From: Candidatus Woesearchaeota archaeon
GTDB lineage: Archaea; Nanobdellota; Nanobdellia; Woesearchaeales; GW2011-AR9
Assembly (NCBI GenBank): GCA_945861715.1
Contig: CAMAVK010000005.1
Location: 1-54,839 of the forward strand
Direction: 5' to 3'
DNA: 54,839 bases
The translations under genes and the position numbers were made by a program. Shown here one piece after another: positions 32,901 to 41,216 of the stretch (position 1 is the stretch's first letter; each line of letters begins with the position of its first letter). The notes beneath the pieces are model-generated. The model was not told the origin of the DNA and made no database searches. It saw only the letters and a list, made by a program, of their open reading frames with translations.

Positions 32901-33602
32901 ATGGCATATACACAACGTCTTGATGGACGGAAAATTGATGAACTTCGTCCGATGGACGCTAAAGCAGGAGTTATTCCAAACGCGGTTGGTTCTGCATATT
33001 TTAAAATTGGTAATACATTGGCATACGCTGCGGTGTATGGTCCAAGAGAAATTTTTCCACGATTTTTAGCTAATCCTAAGAAAGGAATTTTGCGGTGTCA
33101 TTATGGGATGATGCCCTTTAGTGGAGCAGGAGAACGTGTTCGACCAGGTGGGTCGAGACGATCTCAAGAGATTTCAATGGTTATTGCTGCTGCACTAGAA
33201 CCTGTTGTTGATCTTTCAGCTTTTCCTAATGCTGTTGTTGATGTGTATATCGATCTTCCTCAGACTGACGCTGGTACGCGTTGTGCTGCTATTTGTGCAG
33301 CTTCCATTGCGCTTGCTGACGCAGGTATTCCAATGAGAGATATGGTATCTGCTGTTGCTATGGGACAAGTTGATGGTACTATTGTTGCTGATTTGAATTA
33401 TGGTGAGGAGTCATATCCTGCTGTTGTATCTGATATTCCTATTGCAATGATTGCGAATACAAAGGAGATCACTCTTCTTCAAATGGATGGAGAGATTACT
33501 AAAAAAGATCTTATGGCAGCTCTTGAAATGGCTAAGGTTGCGACACAAAAAATTTACGAATTACAAAAGAAGGCTCTTAAGGAGCGCTTTATTCGAGAGT
33601 AG
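32901..33602 (+). CDS. rrp41: Exosome catalytic subunit Rrp41
   Basis: The 233-residue RNase PH-fold protein starts QRLDGRKIDELRPM and contains RCHYGMMPFSGAGER, RPGGSRRSQEIS, IDLPQTDAGTRCAAICAAS and VADLNYGEES. The last holds the conserved Asp of the phosphorolytic site, so this is the active ring subunit that degrades or tails RNA 3' ends. It forms a hexamer with Rrp42. It sits 69 bases after rrp4 and 70 bases before rrp42 on the same strand, the standard archaeal order. Confidence 0.96.
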   Translation: MAYTQRLDGRKIDELRPMDAKAGVIPNAVGSAYFKIGNTLAYAAVYGPREIFPRFLANPKKGILRCHYGMMPFSGAGERVRPGGSRRSQEISMVIAAALEPVVDLSAFPNAVVDVYIDLPQTDAGTRCAAICAASIALADAGIPMRDMVSAVAMGQVDGTIVADLNYGEESYPAVVSDIPIAMIANTKEITLLQMDGEITKKDLMAALEMAKVATQKIYELQKKALKERFIRE

Positions 33603-33672
33603 GTCGTTATTATTTAATATATTTAATATTATTTAATATCTGACTTAATATGACTTACATGAGGAGATTACT

Positions 33673-34467
33673 ATGATTATCATTAATACGGAAACAATTA
33701 AAGGTCTTGCAAAAGATGGCAAGCGAATGGATTTACGAGGTATGCTTGAGTATCGAAGTCCTATTTCAATTGATCTTGATATTTCCTTTACTGCTGAGGG
33801 TTCAGCTAAAGTGACGATGGGAGATACTGTTGTTATTGCAGGTGTTAAGCTTTCAATTGAGAAGACTTACGGGGATACTCCTGATGAAGGTGGTATTACA
33901 GTGAATGCTGAGCTTTTGCCATTGTCGTCATCAGAGTATGAGTCAGGTCCACCGGGAATTAAGGCTGTTGAGCTTGCTCGTGTTATTGATCGAGGTATTC
34001 GTGAGTCTAAAGCGATTGATTTGAAGAAGTTGTGTGTTAAACCGGGTGAAAAGGCTTGGTTTATTACAGTTGATATTATTAGTATTAATGATGCAGGTAA
34101 TTTGTTTGATGCTGCTGGTCTTGCTGCTCTAGCTGCTCTTCGTACTGCGCGGTTCCCAGTAGTTGATGAGAAAGGTGTTATTGATTATAAACACAAGACC
34201 GATGTTAAGATTCCAATTGTGAAAGAACCATTACCAGTTACTGTGTATAAAGTGAATGGACAACTGATGGTTGATTTGACGGTTGCTGAGGAGAAAGCTG
34301 CTGAATCTCGACTTACAGTTGGGTGTGATGCTCATGGGGTCATTTCTGCTTTGCAAAAAGGTGGTACGACTCCGCTTAGTGCTGTTGAGATTGGACATAT
34401 TTTAGATATTGCAATCGAGAAGAGTTCCTTTCTTCGTGGTGTGTTAGATAAATTTGTTAAAGCGTAA
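33673..34467 (+). CDS. rrp42: Exosome structural subunit Rrp42
   Basis: The 264-residue RNase PH-fold paralogue of Rrp41 contains AKDGKRMDLRGMLEYRSPIS, the GDTPDEGGITVNAELLPLSS substrate-side loop, RVIDRGIRESKAIDLKKLCV and an SFLRGVLDKFV tail. Rrp42 lacks the catalytic Asp of Rrp41 and contributes RNA-binding arginines. GAGGAG lies 8-13 bases before the ATG. It completes the ring; the alternative cap protein Csl4 and DnaG are not in the window. Confidence 0.96.
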   Translation: MIIINTETIKGLAKDGKRMDLRGMLEYRSPISIDLDISFTAEGSAKVTMGDTVVIAGVKLSIEKTYGDTPDEGGITVNAELLPLSSSEYESGPPGIKAVELARVIDRGIRESKAIDLKKLCVKPGEKAWFITVDIISINDAGNLFDAAGLAALAALRTARFPVVDEKGVIDYKHKTDVKIPIVKEPLPVTVYKVNGQLMVDLTVAEEKAAESRLTVGCDAHGVISALQKGGTTPLSAVEIGHILDIAIEKSSFLRGVLDKFVKA

Positions 34468-34523
34468 TTTGGTTGTAAATTTAGTAGGAAAACAATTTAG
34501 TGGGTTAGGTGTGGGAGATAATT

Positions 34524-34766
34524 ATGGCAAAGGCACAAGATAAGACTGATAAAACGGAACTTGTTGAACAAGTTGATTATACTAAATATGAAAAAGCTCG
34601 AATGATTGGTTCACGTGCTTTACAATTGTCAATGGGAGCACCATTTTTAGTGAAACTGAGCACAGAAGAATTACAAAAGATTAACTATGATGTTATTGAG
34701 ATTGCAATGCGTGAGTTTAATGATGGTGTATTGCCAATAACAGTTCGACGACCAAAAGCAAATTAG
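34524..34766 (+). CDS. rpoK: RNA polymerase subunit K (Rpo6, omega homologue)
   Basis: The 80-residue protein has a short charged N-terminus and then the RpoK/omega core KYEKARMIGSRALQLSMGAP, followed by EIAMREFNDGVLPITVRRP, the standard C-terminus. It stabilises the largest RNA polymerase subunit. ATG 34524 was chosen over GTG 34509 because GGTGTGGGAG lies 9 bases upstream. Its place right after rrp42 is unusual: rpl37Ae and rpoP commonly follow the exosome genes, whereas rpoK is usually elsewhere. Confidence 0.92.
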   Translation: MAKAQDKTDKTELVEQVDYTKYEKARMIGSRALQLSMGAPFLVKLSTEELQKINYDVIEIAMREFNDGVLPITVRRPKAN

Positions 34767-34866
34767 GATTTTTGATTTGTTTGTTGGTGAATTTTTTGTT
34801 TTGTTTTTTGTATTTTGAGTTTATACTTTTGGTTTATTTAGGAAGAGTGGTTGGTTCTTGGGGTTA

Positions 34867-35172
34867 ATGGTTTACTTCATGATACATGATATTGTTACAC
34901 TTGAAAAATTGAACAAGTATTTTGCTATTACTCAGGAGGCTCTTGATATGGCTCGCGGTGCGTTTGATTCTACTCGGCTGCGGGAGGCTGAGGATTTCTT
35001 TGATATGGCGAGTAGATATTTTTCAGATGCGCGGTTTTTTTTTGATTCTAAGAACGATTATGTTTTAGCGTTTGCAGCACTTAATTATGCTCATGGGTGG
35101 CTTGATGCGGGAGCACGTATTGGGTTGTTTCAAGTTAAAGATAGTCGGTTATTTACTGTGGATTCTGAGTAA
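34867..35172 (+). CDS. DUF357 protein
   Basis: The 101-residue helical protein matches archaeal DUF357: helical hairpins with DMASRYFSDARFFFDSKNDY followed by LAFAALNYAHGWLDAGARIG, the hallmark of the family, and a final GLF-x-V strand. The function is unknown across archaea; the all-helical fold resembles TPR-like or four-helix proteins. The start is uncertain: ATG 34867 and ATG 34879 are both plausible. A TATA-like TTTATAC lies near 34819. Confidence 0.85.
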   Translation: MVYFMIHDIVTLEKLNKYFAITQEALDMARGAFDSTRLREAEDFFDMASRYFSDARFFFDSKNDYVLAFAALNYAHGWLDAGARIGLFQVKDSRLFTVDSE

Positions 35173-35261
35173 ATTGGTTCTATTTTTTAATTATGTTTTG
35201 TTGGGTAGATTGATTAGTGGGGATTTAGTTTTCACTACCAAGTACTAACTCCGACAAAAGA

Positions 35262-35272
35262 TTTATAAATAA
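35262..35272 (+). promoter_or_regulatory. TATA box of second trmB-like gene
   Basis: TTTATAAATAA would start transcription near 35295, leaving about 130 bases of leader before the chosen ATG at 35425. The long leader, or use of an upstream in-frame start (35323), is unresolved. Confidence 0.5.
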
Positions 35273-35424
35273 CTCTTCTTTTGCATACTTATCAAGTTCA
35301 TTCGAGCTAGGTTGACTACGATTTGTTATCTGGCTTGATTAAAGAGGTTCTCGGATTTTCGGAGCGCAGTGATGCGGGTTTGATTGGTGTTCTAGGGGGT
35401 AGGAGGGTATCGGAGGATATTACG

Positions 35425-36213
35425 ATGATTGTACAAAAGGATTTTTTGAACCGACTCAAGGATTTCGGGCTCAATTCATATGAAAGTAAACTGTGGGTTG
35501 CACTTCTATCTCGAGGTGTGTCAACTGCGGGTGAGCTTTCAGATATTTCTAATGTTCCTCGTTCACGAACATATGATGTTCTTGAATCACTTGAGAAAAA
35601 GGGATTTATTATTGTGAAAGTTGGTAAGCCAATTAAATACCTTGCTGTTCCTCCAAGCGAAGTTATTGAGCGAGTTAAGAAAAAGGTTCATGAGGAAGCT
35701 GAAGTTCGAAATACAATGCTTACTCAATTGAAAGATAGTGATACTCTCGATCAATTGAATACACTTCATGTAGAGGGTGTTAAACTTGTTGATCCTACGG
35801 ATAAATCTGGTGCGTTTCGAGGACAAGATAAGTCTTATGAACATCTTTCTACCATGATTAAAAATGCAAAGAAAAGTATTACCATTATGACATCTAAGAA
35901 TGGTGCTGATGCTAAACTAGAGTCACTTGGTGGTCATCTTCGTCGAGCTGCTAAAAGTGGAGTTGAGGTTAAGGTATCTGTTCCGTCTAGTACATCCAAA
36001 GAGACGGTTGATGCTTGGTCAACTTTTAGTAAGGTGAAGAAACACACCGGTAATATGGCTCGATTCTGTGTTGTGGATAACAAAGAGATTATGTTGTTCT
36101 TAACTGATGATGAGAAGGTACACAAGAGTTATGATTGTGCGGTGTGGGTTGAAGCACCTCATTTTGTTGACTATTTTGGCGGTATGTTTGATCGCGAGTG
36201 GAAAACAAAGTAG
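35425..36213 (+). CDS. TrmB-family transcriptional regulator (second)
   Basis: The 262-residue protein has a winged helix (FGLNSYESKLWVALLSRGVS, ISNVPRSRTYDVLESLEKKG, GKPIKYLAVPP), a coiled linker (~75-110) and a TrmB effector domain (~150-262; HLSTMIKNAKKSITIMTSK, FCVVDNKEIMLFLTDDEK). GGAGGAT is 7-13 bases before ATG 35425, which starts right at the HTH. The in-frame extension to 35323 lacks family likeness. It shares little sequence with the TrmB at 6 kb, so it probably controls different targets. No transporter or sugar-enzyme genes, the usual TrmB neighbours, are beside it. Confidence 0.85.
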   Translation: MIVQKDFLNRLKDFGLNSYESKLWVALLSRGVSTAGELSDISNVPRSRTYDVLESLEKKGFIIVKVGKPIKYLAVPPSEVIERVKKKVHEEAEVRNTMLTQLKDSDTLDQLNTLHVEGVKLVDPTDKSGAFRGQDKSYEHLSTMIKNAKKSITIMTSKNGADAKLESLGGHLRRAAKSGVEVKVSVPSSTSKETVDAWSTFSKVKKHTGNMARFCVVDNKEIMLFLTDDEKVHKSYDCAVWVEAPHFVDYFGGMFDREWKTK

Positions 36214-36428
36214 TTTTATTTATTTTTTAATAGTTTATTCTAGTAGGATTTGGTGGCGGTTTTTGCTAGTCATTTTTTCTTATTCCGGTGTGTGTGGCAT
36301 TTTTTGTAAAAACGTTGGATAATATTGCAGATCATTAATGCGCTTGTTAGTATTTGGAGGGCATGCTCTATATTTTTCTTTTCTTTCTATAGTTTAATGT
36401 TAAATACATGGTTGGTGTCTATGTTGTT

Positions 36429-36890
36429 ATGGAGAATAATATGAAAACACGTGCTGACACTTTACATGTACCTGAATTTTATATCGGTAAACGATGTTGC
36501 TATGACGGTTCTGGGGTGGGTGATGTTCGATTGGTGTATTCTTCTCGGTTTGAAGGGATTGAGTCTACTGGCTGGGTGGGAGATATTCTTTCTTTAGAGG
36601 ATGAGGTTGGGTTTCTTGAGAATAATATTATAGGTGCTGTGCGTTTTTTTGAAGATACTTTGGGTATTTTTGGGAAGCAGGGTTATGTGTTGCATAATGG
36701 CGTACAGTTTAGGCCTGATGAAGGAGTATTATTGTCTATTCCTTCATTTTTGGAGGAACGGATTCAATATGAACTTCGCGATGTTGCTCATGTAGAGTTA
36801 GTGCAGCGTGAACAGATTGAATTACGTGATGCAGCTCATGTTGAGGTTGTGTTTCGCCGTGTTGTTCCTCGGAGAATAGGATTGCACTAG
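36429..36890 (+). CDS. Hypothetical protein with C-terminal duplicated motif
   Basis: The 153-residue protein is not recognised. The core (~12-100) is beta-rich and the C-terminus carries a short tandem duplication, YELRDVAHVELVQRE followed by IELRDAAHVEVVFRR, ending in a basic tail. The duplicated unit looks like a beta-hairpin repeat. The start could also be ATG 36408; 36429 gives MENNMKTRADTL. No transmembrane segment is present. It stands alone between the TrmB gene and a broken minus-strand gene. Confidence 0.55.
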   Translation: MENNMKTRADTLHVPEFYIGKRCCYDGSGVGDVRLVYSSRFEGIESTGWVGDILSLEDEVGFLENNIIGAVRFFEDTLGIFGKQGYVLHNGVQFRPDEGVLLSIPSFLEERIQYELRDVAHVELVQREQIELRDAAHVEVVFRRVVPRRIGLH

Positions 36891-36927
36891 AATTAATCAT
36901 TGTCATCCATTTTCTTTTCTATTTGTT

Positions 36928-37627
36928 TTATTGCTTGCGTCGGGTTACGAGACGGACGTAGTCTGGAACGTTGAATTGATTTAGTCTTTCTTCTGTTTGC
37001 GGGTTGTCTTCAAGGATGCCTTTTAAGAGAAAATATAGTTGTGTATAATGTCCGGATGCATACCTAGCAAATGCATATGTGTCAAATGAACCAGCCTGCT
37101 TGTTCAAGGCATGTGTTTAGGGTGTTATTTGCTTCAATTCTTGCTATACTGTTGTTTACATATTCAAGGTCTTGGGTTAGGCGATAGAAGAAGGGAATTG
37201 ATGCAGGGGTGAAGGAGAGAGCGTACTGGTATGCTCCATCTGAGGTGAATGCATCATCAAGAGTATTTTTATTAATGTCTCCTCCGATAAGTAGTTTATC
37301 CCTACGACTTAATAATTCTGGTGTGTTGCCACTTTCTTCGGTGATTAATATTGGTGCATTGTCGAGATCTTGGTGATATTCACTTAGTATCCATGTTTGG
37401 GCACCTGATGTGGAGAGATGTGTATATCTGATATCAGATCCTTTTTGTGTGATGAAACCATGTTTGCGGCTGATATCAGTTGCTTGGGTTGGAAAAATGA
37501 TTTTTTGGTCTAGTTGAATTGGTTTTTTTGTTTCTTCTCTTGTAAGATGCAGGACACTTTCTAAGCTACCAATGAGTAGAATGTTTGTTTGGTTTGGGTA
37601 TGTTGTTAGGGTATAATCGTATATCAT
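36928..37627 (-). pseudogene. Hypothetical gene split by a +1 frameshift
   Basis: The minus-strand frame starting at 37627 (IYDYTLTTYPNQTNILLIGS) stops at 37082 after 181 codons. Shifting by one base near 37095, within GCAGGCTGGTTC, opens a clean continuation (AGSFDTYAFARYASGHYTQL, then a basic end, VTRRKQ) to a stop at 36928-36930. The two parts together give 232 residues. The downstream part has natural composition and no stop, so the gene was recently whole, is shifted by an assembly error, or uses a programmed frameshift. GGAG lies about 10 bases before the ATG. I do not recognise the protein. Confidence 0.6.
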
Positions 37628-38013
37628 TTTATATTTTCTCCATTATTGGGATATCAACAAAATTAGTGCTTGTTTGTTGTTATTTGTAAGTAAGAAATTA
37701 CTGCCTCTTAAGGATTATTTATATAAGTTATATAACTCTTTTACTACGGTAATAATTGTTATTAATAGGACTTTTGAGATTGAAATTAGATAAAACGGAG
37801 TTCATATTTACCTTGAATCAGTTCATTATGCGAGAATTGTAGTGGTAGAGAATTTTTATTTTTCTACGTGTGGCGTTGTTTTTTGCATGCTGGCTTGCTG
37901 CGAATGTTCTGACAAAAATGTTAAGTTATGGGGTTATGTTTATTGAGAGTTTGTTCTTTTTTTGTTATATCTATAGCATAATATTAAAAATTTTAATGTG
38001 GTTTTGTTGAATT
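37628..38013. other. 386-base noncoding divergent intergenic region
   Basis: I see no credible gene here. It separates two divergent genes. TTATTTATATAAGTTATATAA (about 37723-37742) contains overlapping TATA-like strings usable on either strand, although it is far from both starts. CTATAGCATAATATT near 37970-37985 may serve the plus-strand gene. No repeat shared with the rest of the window was noticed. Confidence 0.5.
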
Positions 38014-38259
38014 ATGAAGTGTTTCAAGGAAATCGGAGTTCATGAATGGTTATTTGGTGCAACTATTGGTGCTTATGTGGTTTATAGTGCAGTGTATTTT
38101 TCAAAGGTGTATGTGGCTCAAATTGATAATTCTGTACTAAGTGGGGGCACTAACATTGAGGATAAAGTAAAAGGAGAGTTATACGAGAGTTTAGGCAGGG
38201 GTTCTCTTGATTTTCTTTGTGAAGATACAATGTGTCCTATGCCCTTTCTATCAAAATAG
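38014..38259 (+). CDS. Small hypothetical membrane protein
   Basis: The 81-residue protein has one likely hydrophobic helix (~12-32; WLFGATIGAYVVYSAVYF) followed by a polar domain with a CEDTMC pair close to the C-terminus. It might be a small membrane-anchored protein with the C-terminal part outside. No family is recognised. The downstream SRPBCC gene has its own TATA box, so there is no clear operon link. Confidence 0.45.
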   Translation: MKCFKEIGVHEWLFGATIGAYVVYSAVYFSKVYVAQIDNSVLSGGTNIEDKVKGELYESLGRGSLDFLCEDTMCPMPFLSK

Positions 38260-38280
38260 TATTGTTGTGTTTTCGAATAA

Positions 38281-38288
38281 TTTATATT
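38281..38288 (+). promoter_or_regulatory. TATA box of SRPBCC gene
   Basis: TTTATATT is 22-29 bases before ATG 38310, predicts a leaderless message and supports that start over the in-frame one at 38232. Confidence 0.55.
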
Positions 38289-38309
38289 TTGGCATATTCT
38301 TGGAATTGT

Positions 38310-38702
38310 ATGAAAGAGATAATACAAACCGTTCAATTTCAAGCGAGTACACATGATGTGTTCGAGCTTCTCATGAATTCGGCTAAGCATAGTGCGTTTA
38401 CGGGCGAGTCTGCTGTGATTAGTCGCAAAGTGGGTGGTGCGTTTCAGGCTTATGGGGATTATATTACTGGAATTAATGTTGAGATTGTCAAGGATGTTAA
38501 ACTAGTTCAGAAATGGCGTGCATCTGATTGGATTGAAGGAGTTTATTCTCTCGTTACATTTAAATTCGTTCTTGTTCCAGGTGTTGGGTGCAAACTTATT
38601 TTCACTCAAGAGGGTGTTCCTACCGATCAGTTTGATGTTATTAAACAAGGTTGGGCTGATTATTATTGGGACCCAATGAAGGAATATTTGGGTGAGGATT
38701 AG
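38310..38702 (+). CDS. SRPBCC / AHSA1-family protein
   Basis: The 130-residue START-like protein begins IIQTVQFQASTHDVFELLMN and continues AKHSAFTGESAVISRKVGGAFQ-like, YGDYITGINVEIVKDVKLVQ, KWRASDWIEG and a final helix QGWADYYWDPMKEYL. This matches AHSA1 (activator of Hsp90) C-terminal-like proteins of about 130-150 residues. The fold makes a hydrophobic pocket; members bind lipids or help chaperones. No Hsp90 is present here and most archaea lack it, so the ligand is unknown. Confidence 0.82.
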   Translation: MKEIIQTVQFQASTHDVFELLMNSAKHSAFTGESAVISRKVGGAFQAYGDYITGINVEIVKDVKLVQKWRASDWIEGVYSLVTFKFVLVPGVGCKLIFTQEGVPTDQFDVIKQGWADYYWDPMKEYLGED

Positions 38703-38776
38703 GTTTGAGAAGTATTTTTTCTATTTAGGTTTATATTATTGTGATTGTTAAAAAAAGAGAAAGAAATGTTGTTGTT

Positions 38777-39406
38777 TTAGAAATAGTTGTATAAGCCGTA
38801 TAATGCTCCGGCTCCGACTATGACCATTATGCCCCATACAATTTTATTCCAATAAAATATTTTGACACCATCAAAGTTGCCAAATGGTATCATGTTGAAT
38901 AATCCTAACCAGATGTTTACTTGAAGACCGATCATGAAGATGAACGCAAGTGGTGGGAGAGCTAAGGAGAGGCCAAGGAATATGAGAGCAAGGATATAGT
39001 TTGTTAGAGGTCCCGCTACACTAATTATTCCATTTTCTCTTCTGGTGATTAATCCCTGGATCATGACTGCGCCTGGCGCTGCAAAGAGGAATCCAACGAG
39101 TGCGGCTAAGCCAAGAGCGATGTAGAGCATTTCATCATATGCTCTAAATTCTGCTTCGCACCCATAGTGTTGAGCTACGAGTTTGTGGGCCATTTCGTGA
39201 AGTAAGAATCCAACTCCTGCGGTGAAGAGAGCGATTATAAAATAGAGGCCAAATTGGATGGATGCGACGTTTTTGATATTGCCACCAAGTAAGCTGGCTC
39301 CAGTGAAGACGAAGGTGAAGGCGAGCGAGATGATGAGCCAGGCTTTGGCGATGTCTTTTAATTCGGTTGTGGATGTCTTGATGTTAGCTATTTTGAATGT
39401 CGTCAT
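38777..39406 (-). CDS. M50-family (site-2-protease-like) membrane metalloprotease
   Basis: The 209-residue protein has about five to six membrane helices. The zinc site is His70-Glu71-x-x-His74 (LLHEMAHKLVAQHYG) and the third ligand motif is NMIPFGNFDG near 170-180. AGPLTNYILALIFLGL is also typical of M50. Such enzymes cut substrates inside the membrane, releasing regulators or clearing signal peptides. It has no PDZ or CBS domain, so it is the minimal archaeal form. The gene is followed on the same strand by no obvious partner; a small zinc-finger gene lies upstream. Confidence 0.88.
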   Translation of the reverse strand: MTTFKIANIKTSTTELKDIAKAWLIISLAFTFVFTGASLLGGNIKNVASIQFGLYFIIALFTAGVGFLLHEMAHKLVAQHYGCEAEFRAYDEMLYIALGLAALVGFLFAAPGAVMIQGLITRRENGIISVAGPLTNYILALIFLGLSLALPPLAFIFMIGLQVNIWLGLFNMIPFGNFDGVKIFYWNKIVWGIMVIVGAGALYGLYNYF

Positions 39407-39499
39407 GTTAGTCTTTTGTTTAATCTTGTTTTTATGTGTTTTGTTTTTTTATTAGTGGTGGTTGATTAGACTGAATTAGGATTTGGTATTATAGGTTGC

Positions 39500-39694
39500 T
39501 TAATCTTGTTCATCTTCAACTTGTTCGAGTTTACGTTCTACGTAACGTTTGAGACGTTGAGCCTCTTCTTCTATTTTGACTAACATTGAGATGTCGCCAA
39601 AGTTCTCTTCTGTGCATTCTTGACAATAATAATCAGACGTATCTTTAATTTGGAGAATTGCTTCTGCATTACAGATAATACATTTTTTACCCAT
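39500..39694 (-). CDS. Small zinc-finger protein
   Basis: The 64-residue protein has Cys5-x-x-Cys8 (KCIICNAEAIL) and Cys24-x-x-Cys27 (YYCQECTEENF), which form a zinc ribbon, followed by a charged helix (~38-62; LKRYVERKLEQVEDE). Similar small ribbon-plus-helix proteins occur in many archaea without known roles; protein-protein or RNA contacts are likely. It lies between the M50 and DUF212 genes on the same strand. Confidence 0.7.
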   Translation of the reverse strand: MGKKCIICNAEAILQIKDTSDYYCQECTEENFGDISMLVKIEEEAQRLKRYVERKLEQVEDEQD

Positions 39695-39780
39695 GATTGT
39701 TTAAGGTCGAGGTATTTTAAAAAGGTTTCTTGTTTTTGGGAAAAAGGAAAAACGTTTTTATGGTTAGCACATCTTCTGAT

Positions 39781-40188
39781 TTAGATGAGATGAATAAGTA
39801 TTGCACAGACGAATCCAATGATGGAACCTACTGTGACTTGAAGGGGTGTATGGCCCATGGCGATGTGGGTTTTGTCTTTTAATTTGAGTTTTTTTATAAT
39901 GTGGGTTAAGGCTACACTTTCTTCGCCTACAGTTCTGCGTACTCCAAATGCGTCGCGTATGATAATTAATGCAAGGACGAGGCTGATTGCAAAAGCGGTT
40001 GAGGTACCTTCTTCGAGGTAAATTATCGTTGAGAGGGCTACCACGAATGCACTGTGGCTTGATGGCATGCCACCTGTGACTACAATATCATGCCAATTAA
40101 GTGATTTATGGTGAAAGAAATAGATGATCAATTTGACTAGTTGTGCACCAAATCCTGCAACTAGGACTGCGAGTATCACCTTGTTCAT
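39781..40188 (-). CDS. DUF212 / divergent PAP2-family membrane protein
   Basis: The 135-residue protein has four predicted helices and the DUF212 signatures GGMPSSHSA (~40-48), RDAFGVRRTVGEES and MGHTPLQVTVGSIIGF. DUF212 is a divergent PAP2 phosphatase family, so a membrane lipid-phosphate phosphatase is likely. It is divergent from uppS, whose product is a polyprenyl diphosphate, and dephosphorylation of such carriers is a possible link (inference). ATG 40188 was chosen because TTGGAG precedes it; the TTG at 40203 is part of that site. Confidence 0.85.
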   Translation of the reverse strand: MNKVILAVLVAGFGAQLVKLIIYFFHHKSLNWHDIVVTGGMPSSHSAFVVALSTIIYLEEGTSTAFAISLVLALIIIRDAFGVRRTVGEESVALTHIIKKLKLKDKTHIAMGHTPLQVTVGSIIGFVCAILIHLI

Positions 40189-40368
40189 GGCGTTAATCTC
40201 CAATTCATAAGTAGGATGGGTGTTTTGTGGTATATATGTGTTACTATGATGTTTCAGGTTGTGTTAGGGTGTGGGGTATCAGGTTATTTTTTTGGTTAGG
40301 GGGTGTTATAGGTTGGTAGTGTCTTTTGTGCATAAGCTTTTTAACTACTCCGTGGAGAGAGGGCTTAT

Positions 40369-41118
40369 ATGAGTGCATTGCGTCCATTAGAAAAGGAATT
40401 TGAGTCAACGTTACTTGCTGATGTACCACCAAAATCATTGCACGTTGGCATCATTCTTGATGGTAATCGTAGGTATGCTGCGCGTGAAGGAAAAACAAAA
40501 TTACTTGGTCATAGGGCTGGTGCGGATAATGTTCATCGTTTAATTTCTGAATGGGCTCAAAAATTAGGGATTACGGAGTTAACACTATATGCTTTTTCTA
40601 TGCAAAATTTTGCTCGAGATTTAGAGGAAGTTACTTATTTAATGAAGTTGATTGAGGAGTTCTTTGTTTTTTTTAGTGGGTTGAAATTGAAAAAAATGAA
40701 TGTAAGGGTTGAGTTTATTGGGCGGCGAGAGTTATTTTCCGAATCTATTCAGAATATTATGAGTAAAGTTGAGGATGAGTCACGTACTAATACAGGAGTT
40801 CTTGTTCGTTTCGCGATGGCGTATGGTGGACGAGAGGAAATTTGTGATGCGGTTACGAAAGTCGTTGAACTTGCTTGTGAGGGTAAGATAGTTGTTCCGG
40901 TTACTCCTGAGGTTCTTTCTTCTTATATGTATACTTCGTCTGAACCTGATTTGATTATTCGTTCCGGTGGAGAACGGCGGACATCTAATTTTTTGATGTG
41001 GCAGAGTTGGTACTCTGAGTGGTTTTTTGTTGAGAAATTTTGGCCAGAGTTTTCATTTGATGATTTAAATGAAGTAGTGCGTGCGTTTTCTTTGAGAGAG
41101 AGAAGATTTGGGAAGTAG
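40369..41118 (+). CDS. uppS: Cis-prenyltransferase (polyprenyl diphosphate synthase)
   Basis: The 249-residue protein has GIILDGNRRYAAREG (catalytic Asp31), LLGHRAGADNV, LTLYAFSMQNFARDLEEV, the distal RFAMAYGGREEI stretch and IIRSGGERRTSNFLMWQSWY. These are all regions of cis-IPP transferases, which make long-chain polyprenyl diphosphates used as lipid carriers for glycosylation. Archaeal enzymes supply dolichol-type carriers. The usual STEN is SMQN here. A TATA-like CTTTTTAAC lies near 40338. The divergent DUF212 gene may recycle the product. Confidence 0.94.
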   Translation: MSALRPLEKEFESTLLADVPPKSLHVGIILDGNRRYAAREGKTKLLGHRAGADNVHRLISEWAQKLGITELTLYAFSMQNFARDLEEVTYLMKLIEEFFVFFSGLKLKKMNVRVEFIGRRELFSESIQNIMSKVEDESRTNTGVLVRFAMAYGGREEICDAVTKVVELACEGKIVVPVTPEVLSSYMYTSSEPDLIIRSGGERRTSNFLMWQSWYSEWFFVEKFWPEFSFDDLNEVVRAFSLRERRFGK

Positions 41119-41216
41119 GAATTTCTTCGGTTACGTTGTTTTGGTGGTCATTGGAAGAAAGTTTATAAGTGCTGAAATAGATGTTCTTTCTTGATTGAGT
41201 TTAAGGGGGATGGATT

